The notes below the pieces were generated by a model. The model did no database searches, had not been told where the DNA came from, and saw only the letters and a list, made by a program, of their open reading frames with translations. The position numbers and the translations under genes are program-made. From Isotricha intestinalis (taxonomy: Eukaryota > Ciliophora > Litostomatea > Vestibuliferida > Isotrichidae), in contig JAJJLU010000569.1 in NCBI GenBank assembly GCA_023807065.1, positions 1 through 30,923 on the forward strand: 30,923 nucleotides of DNA, read 5' to 3'. Below, piece by piece: positions 9,201 to 18,200 of the stretch; position 1 is the first letter of the stretch; every line of letters begins with the position of its first letter.

Positions 9201-12200
9201 GTAAAGGAGAGTGTAAAAGTGAATGTCCAGAAAGAACCACTGAAGTTGACGGTACTTGTGTTCCTTGTAGTGACCCTAGATGCTTATATTGTAAAGTAGG
9301 AGACCCTGATGATTGTTTAACTCCAGGTAATGGAACAGTTCTTAAATGTAATGAAACTAATCATTGTCATCCTGATGATAAATGTCTTGATACTCAATAT
9401 GTTAATGAAAATAAAAAATGTGAGGATTGTAAAGAACATTGTATTAGATGTCAAAATGGGAAAACTTGTGATAAATGTGATAGTGATTATTATCTTAAAA
9501 ATGATGAATGTGTTCCTAATTGTGGAAGTGGATTTATTGAAGGTCATGATGGTAAATGTCATCAATGTAAAAACTCTTGTGAAAAATGTAAAGAAGATGA
9601 TAATGAATGTTGTACATCATGTCCACCTAAAACATTTAAATTAAATTGTGATTGTGTTTCATCATGTGGAGATAAATATTGGGAAGACTCAGAAGAAAGA
9701 TTATGTAAACCATGTGAAGATGAAAATTGTCTTAAATGTTCTAATAATGGAAAAACTTGTGATGAATGTGCTAAAGATTTCTATTTAGATGTAAAAGGAG
9801 AAAAATGTATTCCTAAACCATGTCCACCAGGTTCATCTCCATTTAATGGAAGATGTAAGAAATGTTTAGTTGATGGATGTGAAAGTTGTCCAGAATCAAC
9901 AGATCAATGTATTCTTTGTCTTAAACCAAAAGTTTGGGTTGATGCAATGAGATGTGATGAAAATTGTCATTCAGGTTATATGGAATTACATTATGAAGAT
10001 AAAGCAGATCATTCTTATTGTGAAAAATGTTTAGACCCTCATTGTATTACCTGTGTCGATGATATTGATAAATGTGTTGAATGTGAAATTGGAACTTATT
10101 TATTAGATAATAAATGTGTTAGTGCTTGTCCAGAAGGTTATAGAGAAGAAAATGGAAAATGTATTAAATGTAACATTCCAAATTGTAAGAAATGTAATAG
10201 TAAAGATGAATGTCTTGATTGTGTTAAAGATTTAGTTCTTAAATTAAACGGTAATTGTGGTGAAAATTGTGATACTGGAAGTTATGAAAAAGATGGTAAA
10301 TGTATTAAATGTCCTGATTTAGCTCTTGAATGTGATGAAAATACAATTTTCAAATGCGAATCTCCATATCTTATAAGTAAAGATGGTAAAAGCTGTGTTG
10401 ATAAATGTCCTTCTGGAAGTGTTGAAGTTAATGGTCAATGTACTATTTGTAAGACAGATGAAAATTGTGATACTTGTGAAAAAGATTTAATAACATGTAG
10501 AAATTGTAAAGGAGATTATGTTTTACAAGAAAATAAATGTATTCCACAATGTGACAATGGATATTATGAAGAAAATAAGAAATGTAAAAAATGTATGGAT
10601 AACTGTTATAAATGTACTGACGCAAAAACATGTAAAGAATGCATAGCACCATTTGTTGTTCATAATGAAGAATGTATTGGAATTTGTCCACCAGGTTATT
10701 ATAAAGGTGATAAAAAATGTCATAATTGTATAGAAGGATGCGAAGTATGTGATAATGGAGAAGTATGTAGAGTTTGTAAAGATGGATATTTATTAGAAAA
10801 TGGAGAATGTGTTAAAGTATGTAGTAGTAACTATTATAAATTCAGTGAAAAAGAATGTAGAAAATGTGATGAAAATTGCTTACAATGTGATGGACCAAAA
10901 CAATGTAAATTATGTGAAGATCCATATCTCATACATAAAGGAGAATGTGTAAAACAATGTCCTTCAGGGATGGTTGCAGTAAATAAAGAATGTGAACCAT
11001 GTGGTGAACACTGTTCAAAATGTACTGAACCAAATAAATGTACTGCATGTGAGGCAGGTTATTCAGTATTCGAAGGAAAATGTGTTAAACCATGTCCAAC
11101 AACTTACTTTAATGATGAAGGAGTATGTAATCCATGTATTGATCATTGTGATCTTTGTACAGATAATTATAAATTATATACTAAAGAAGCCGGAGAAGAA
11201 AGATTAAGATCTTGTGATAAATGTTCAAATGGTTATAATTATAGTCCACTTAATGATGAATGTGTTCAAAATTGTCCAGTTGGTCAATCCCCATTTGAAG
11301 GAGAATGTGTCCCTTGTCAAGCTGATAATTGTTTAGAATGTAAAAATGAAATTACTTCATGTTCATCTTGTCCAACAGGATTATATCTTTACAACGGAGA
11401 TTGTGTCACTCCTTGTCCTCAAAAAACTTATGTAAATGGGGAAGAATGTAGTCCTTGTGCTGGAGATTGTCAAACTTGTAATAATCCAAAAGATTGCCTT
11501 TCTTGTCCTACTGGTTTAATTTTAAATGATGGAAGATGTACTAGTGAATGTGATGCTGGTGAAGCACCAGTTAATGGAAAATGCGAAAAATGTCCAGAAC
11601 CTCATTGCGATTCATGTAATCCTCAAAAATTATCAGAATGTTTAGTATGCGAAGAAGGTTTATATCTCGATGATGAAGGAAAATGTGTTAAAGAATGTAA
11701 AAAGGGATATTATGAAGATATGGATAGTGGAAAATGTCAAGAATGCCCTGGAGAGCATTGTGATAAATGTCCAAATGGAGATAAATGTACAAAATGTGAA
11801 GATGGTTATGTTATACAAAATGGTGTTTGTAAATTAACTTGTGATAATCATTATGTAGAAAGACATGGTGAATGTGTAATATGTACAGATAAAAATTGTG
11901 CAGTTTGTGATAATATGAATCTTGATACATGTAAAAGATGTGATTTACCTTTTGTTCTAATGGATAATAAATGTTTAAATCAATGTCCACCCGGTTCATA
12001 TCCAGTAGATTTAGTCAATCAATTCGTATGTAAACAATGTGTAGAAACTTGTGCCACATGTATAACTGCTGAAGAATGTACAAGTTGTAAAAATCCATTA
12101 TATCTAAAAGAAGGAAAATGTGTTTCTGATTGTGAAGCTCATTATGTCCCAATTGATGGAGTTTGTAAGAGTTGTTCTCAAACCCCTTGTGTTAAATGCT

Positions 12201-15200
12201 CAGCTTCAGATACTGCTCAATGTTATGAATGTTCAAATGGATACTATCTCAATAATGAACATCAATGTGTTACTGATTGTGGTGATGGATACTATCCTAA
12301 AGATGGAAAATGTATTTCTTGCGGAGATGATAAATGTTCTGTTTGTGCAACACAAAATCAATGTACTAAATGTGCCCCTGGATCTGTTCTTTATAAAGGA
12401 AAATGTCTTCCATTATGTGTACCTGGTACTTATGAAGAAGAAGATGAATGTCTCCCTTGTGGTGATCCAGATAGATGTGGTACTTGTTATCCTTTAAAGC
12501 CATCTTATTGTAAAGAATGTCAAATTGGTTATTTAAGTGAAGGTCAATGTCTTGATTCTTGTCCAGAAGGAACTTACCCTGATGATTTAACAAAAACATG
12601 TAAGAAATGTTCAACAGGTTGTAAAATTTGTAAAGATGATAATACTTGTTATGACTGTTATGAAGGACTATTCTTAGATACAGTAGATAAAACATGTAAT
12701 GATAAATGTAAATCATATCAAGTTGCAGTTAATGGAGTTTGTAAAGATTGTACACAAAGATATTGTATTACTTGTCAACCTGATGATTTAAGTAAATGTA
12801 CTCAATGTAATCCTGAGATGTTTATTTATAATGGACTTTGTGTAACAAAATGTCCAGATGGAACTTATGAAAGAGGTAATTATTGTTATGACTGTGAAGC
12901 TAATTGTACACATTGTACTGATGAAGCAACATGTACTGAATGTATTGATGGTAAAGTAGAATATAATTATGATTGTTATGATCAATGTTCTCAAAATTAT
13001 GTTAATGTAGATGGTCATTGTAAGAAATGTACTGATGATAAATGCCTTGTTTGTGATCCAAAAGATTTAGGAAAATGTTTAACATGTGAACCTGAATATA
13101 TTAATGATAATGGAAATTGTATTAAAACCTGTGGACCATCAAAATATTATAATCAACTTCTCCAAAGATGCGAACCATGTTTTGAAGGTTGTGAAGTTTG
13201 TGATAATCCACAAACATGTCAAAAATGTATAAAACCTCTTCTCCTTGATGAACAAAACACTGTTTGTACTTATGCATGTAAAGATACATGGTATGCTGAA
13301 AAACAAGAAAAACCAGATCATTGTGAAAAATGTGAAAATACAAATTGTAAAAATTGTTGTCCAACAATTCCAATTCATTGTTTAACTTGTCCAGATGGAT
13401 CATTCATGTTCACAGAAGAAAGTGGACTTAATGATTGTCTTAAAGAATGTCCAGAAGGTTATATTGGAAATCCAGCAACTAAAAAATGCCAAAAATGTGG
13501 AGAAGGATGTGCAGCATGTAAAGACACACCAGAAACATGTACTAAATGTATAGAAGGATATAAACTTATTTCTGGAAATAGATGTGTACCAATTGTAGAC
13601 TGTCCTGAAGGAACAGTTGAAAGAGAAGGAGTTTGTCTTAAATGTAAAGATCCTTATTGTCTTCAATGTGATGCATTAAATGTTAATAAATGTCTTAAAT
13701 GTGCAGAAACTCATATTCTAAATGAAGATGAATGTATTCCAAATTGTCCAGATGGAATGTATGAAGTAGAAATTGCAGGAAGAAGAACTTGTAAGCCATG
13801 TGATGGAAGATGTAAAACTTGTTCAAATGCTGAATCATGTGATGAATGTGCTGATAAATATACTTTCGTTGAAGGAAGCAGAGTTTGTGATATATGTCAA
13901 CCTCCTTCAATGGTAATTGGAAATGTATGTGTAACATGTAAAGCAGAAGGATGTGCAGTCTGTATAGAAGGAGAACCTGAAAAATGTAGAATTTGTGAAG
14001 ATAAACTAGTTTTATTTGGTGATCAATGTTATGCTGATTGTCCAAAGGGATATTATAAAGAAAATGGAAAATGTATTGCTTGTGATACTAATTGTGAAGT
14101 TTGTTCTGGAATAGATCAATGTACAAAATGTATTGAAGGTACTTTCCTTAATGGAGGAAAATGTGTGACTGAATGTCCAGATGGAACTGTTGGTATTGAT
14201 GGAGTTTGTCAAAAATGTGCTCAAGATGATTGTTTGAAATGTCCAACTGCAGTTGATGTATGTACTGAATGTAAAACTATCTTATATAACGGAAAATGTA
14301 TTGATCAATGTCCAGAAGGTACTGTTCAATATGGTAAAGCTTGTGTTAAATGTTCTGAAAATTGTCTTAAATGTGATTTAACTCAATGCCATAAATGTAT
14401 AAAAGGATTGATTCTTAAAGAAAATAATTGTGTTGAAGAATGTGGTGATGGATTCTATCCTAAAGATGATAGAGTTTGTGTTGAATGTTCAACTAAAAAT
14501 TGTCTCCAATGTGGAAATGATGATGTTTGTTTAGTATGTAAACCTGGATTCTATATTAATGATGAAAATGAATGTGTTAATCCATGTCCAGATGGATACT
14601 TTGGAAATGATGAAACAGGAACATGTGAAAAATGTCCAATAGGATGTACTTTCTGTAAATCAGCAAAAGAATGTATAAAATGTAATGATGGTTATTCTCA
14701 TTTTGAAGGAATATGTATTAAACCATGTCCTGAAAGATATACATCAGTTGTTCAGCAATGTACACCATGTCTTCAAGATTCTTGTGCTGAATGTGCACCA
14801 GGAGATCCTAAAAAATGTGTTAAATGTGATGATTATATTTATAATGGAGTATGTCAAAGTGAATGCCCAGAAGGAACTTATGCTAATTTATTAACCAAAG
14901 AATGTATTGATTGTGATCCAAAATGTAAAAAATGTTCAGCAGAAAAATGCTTAGAATGTAAATCAGAATTTTATATGGATAATGGAGTTTGTACTAACAA
15001 ATGTGGAGAAGGAAAAGTAAATGTTAATGGAATATGTGAATCTTGTGAGGCATCAGGATGTAAAGTATGTTCAAGTAACTTAAAGGTATGTTTTGAATGT
15101 ATAAAACCATTAATTTTATATGAAGGAAAATGTGTAGAATCATGTCCAACAGGATACTATAATGATTCAGTAAATAATCAATGTCAACAATGTGACTATT

Positions 15201-18200
15201 CATGTGATACTTGTACAGCAAAAGATACTTGTATTCTTTGTAAAGCAGGTTATTATAAATTAGGAACTCAATGTTTAACATCATGTCCAGAAGGTATGTA
15301 TGAAGATTGTAAAGAAACAGCAAGAACTTGTGAAAATTGTGATCCTGCATGTAAAACTTGTGTTTTAGGAACCAATTCTGATTGTATTGAATGTGCCAAT
15401 GGTTATGTAATGTATAATAAACAATGTATAAAGAGTGATAGTTGTCCATCTGGTACTTATTATGATAGTACTGCTGGATTATGTCAAAAATGTAAAGTTC
15501 CTTATTGTGAAAGTTGTGTAGATGAAGAAGTTTGTAAAACTTGCAAGAAAGGATTTAAACTTAATGCAAATGGTGTTTGTGAAGAAACTCATACTTTAAC
15601 TAATATTATCGAAGATTTTGATTTATTCTCTAAAGGAAATGCTGCTGATCCAGTTTTTAAATCAGCTGCTACTAAGAAATTCTCAGATTATCAAGGAACT
15701 GGTGTTGGAAGTAATGATGTAACATTTACTTTCTATTTCAGATCTCTTATTCCAAATTTAAAATCTAATTTAGATGTTCTTAGTGTTATAAATGAAATGA
15801 AATCAGCTTATAATTATAAATTCTATGTTGATGCAAGTGATGAAAGATGTAAAGTTGCTGTTTATGGAAATGATGAAAATAAGCCAGAAGCAAAACTTGA
15901 TGTTGCAAATTGTGAATATTCAAATATTTATGATTGGAAATTCGTTTCAATGACTTTATCAAAAACTGAAGGAGGAAATTTCAGAGTAACAGTACATTCA
16001 AAAATTGAAAATAAAGAAGATAAGACAATTGAGGTTCCCTCAGGAAATTACTATAATCTTATTGAACCAAGTGCATATATTTTATTAGGTAAAAATGGTG
16101 TCAGTAACTTTAATATTGGTAAACTTAATATTATGGATTATTCACCAACCGACGAAGATCTTAATAGATTAACAAAATTCTTACCTTCAGATTGTGATTA
16201 CTTCTGTACTGATTGTAAAGATACTTGTAGATCATGTCCTAATGGTATTATTCCAATTAATAGTAGATGCGAAGCTCAAACACTTAAAGAAACTCCAGAA
16301 CTTAATACTCAAAACTCTCCTATTGAATTTTCTTTCAAAGACCAATTTGATAATAAATTAGCTGCAGATGCTTATGGATTCACTGAATGGATTTATGTTA
16401 AAGGAGATAATGCTAACAGAGAAAGTGTAATGAGTTCCGAAGTAAATGGTGTTCCATATGTTAATCTCACAATCCAAAATGGAATTTTATCATTTAATGA
16501 TTATCAACTTCAACATAATAAATTACAACCTGGAGAATGGTATTATCTTGTTGTTTCAATGCTTAAAGATTCAGTAAATATTGTAATTAAAGATAGACAA
16601 GGAAAAAGCTCATCTCAAACATTAAAGAATCAACCATTTATAAGACATTATAAAGACTTCAAATATAATTTACATTCACCTGGTTCAAAAGCAATTGGAG
16701 GAACAATGAAAGCAAGAGTATATATTAATAACCTTCCATCAGACGATATTATGAGAGGAGATGAAAAAGCTATTCAATGTAGTCAAAATTGTCTCAAATG
16801 TGATCCAACACTTAAATGTACTTCATGTTCAGATGGTTATACTTTAACTAATTCAGGTCTTTGTGAAGAAGTCTCAGCCTCTCCAGATGATTTCACTCTT
16901 TTAGATAATTTATTTGATATTTTCAATAAAGAAGAAAGAACATATGAAGTTCCATATGATGGTAATTTGACAATTTCATTCAATTTAAGGAAGAAAACTC
17001 ATTCTAATATGTATCAAGATAATAATAACTTTAATATACTTGCATATAAGAATTCAAAAGCTGGTGATAAGATATCTTTAATAAAAGAAACTATTCCATC
17101 TGACTTTAAATCTGTTTATACTATTAAAGATGATAAAAATCAATTCTCACATGATTATACTGATGAAATGCCAGATTTTCTTTTATTCAATCTCTTATAT
17201 AATAAATACAAGAATAAAATAGATGCAACTATCACAGATTTTGGAACAGGAAAAACATATTCTTATTCATTAGATGTCCCAGATAATGACAACATAAAAT
17301 ATTTAGTATTTGGAGATGAAAAAGGAATAGAACTTAACTATCAATTTGGAAATCTTAAAGTATATAATGGATTAGCAAAAGGAGATTTATTTACAGCAAT
17401 TAATAAGAAACCAGTTGAAATTGGAGGAATATGTAGTGAATATAATTGGGAAACAGGATTATGTTTAAGATGTAATTACGATGTTAAATCATCTGCTCCA
17501 CATGAATGTAAATCAAGAGGTTATGCTTGGCAACCAGCAACATTATTTGGATATAATGATTGGTCTGAAATGAAACCAGATGTACTTACTAATAAGATAT
17601 TTGGAACTGATCCTGTTGGTATTAATGGAGATTATGGTATTCTTTACTTTAGATTCTTAATGGGTAAATTCACTGAAGGAGCAAAATATAGAATTGCATG
17701 TTATTCAAATGATAAATTAAAAACTTTCATTCCTACAAATTACAGAGGTGATCTTAATATTTGTATTCAAGTAGTTGTTAAAAATAACTTAGGTTATATT
17801 GAATTCTTATTAAATGATTGGACTCCAGTGACTGTTTCTACTAAAGGATTTTCATTTAAAGAAAAAGAAGTTGTAAGAGGTTTAATTGGTTTTGATGCAC
17901 CTAATAAATTATTCCAATATTCATTAAGACATGCAATTGATGTTACAAATGCAGTAGAAGGAACATATAATTATCAACATTATCCAGAAAGACTTCAACA
18001 ATCAGGAACTCTTAGTGTATGGGGTGTTGAAGATACAGGATTTGACAAAAAATTATTCACTGTACCTCACTGTTATCTTGATGTTATTAAACTTCATCCT
18101 AATGTTAGATATGCTGATTCACTTTATAATAGTTTAGAAGCTAATTATTATCCTAAAGTTCCCACATGTGCCCAAGGATGTGATTCTTGTGTATGGGATT

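Noticed and set aside
7532..15449. Many long open frames on both strands inside the giant gene.
   Set aside because: They are shadows of the Cys-rich repeats: TGT/GAT/AAA-rich sequence avoids stops in other frames. The products are low-complexity Ile/Phe/Asn or Val/Lys-rich and none has a convincing start context.
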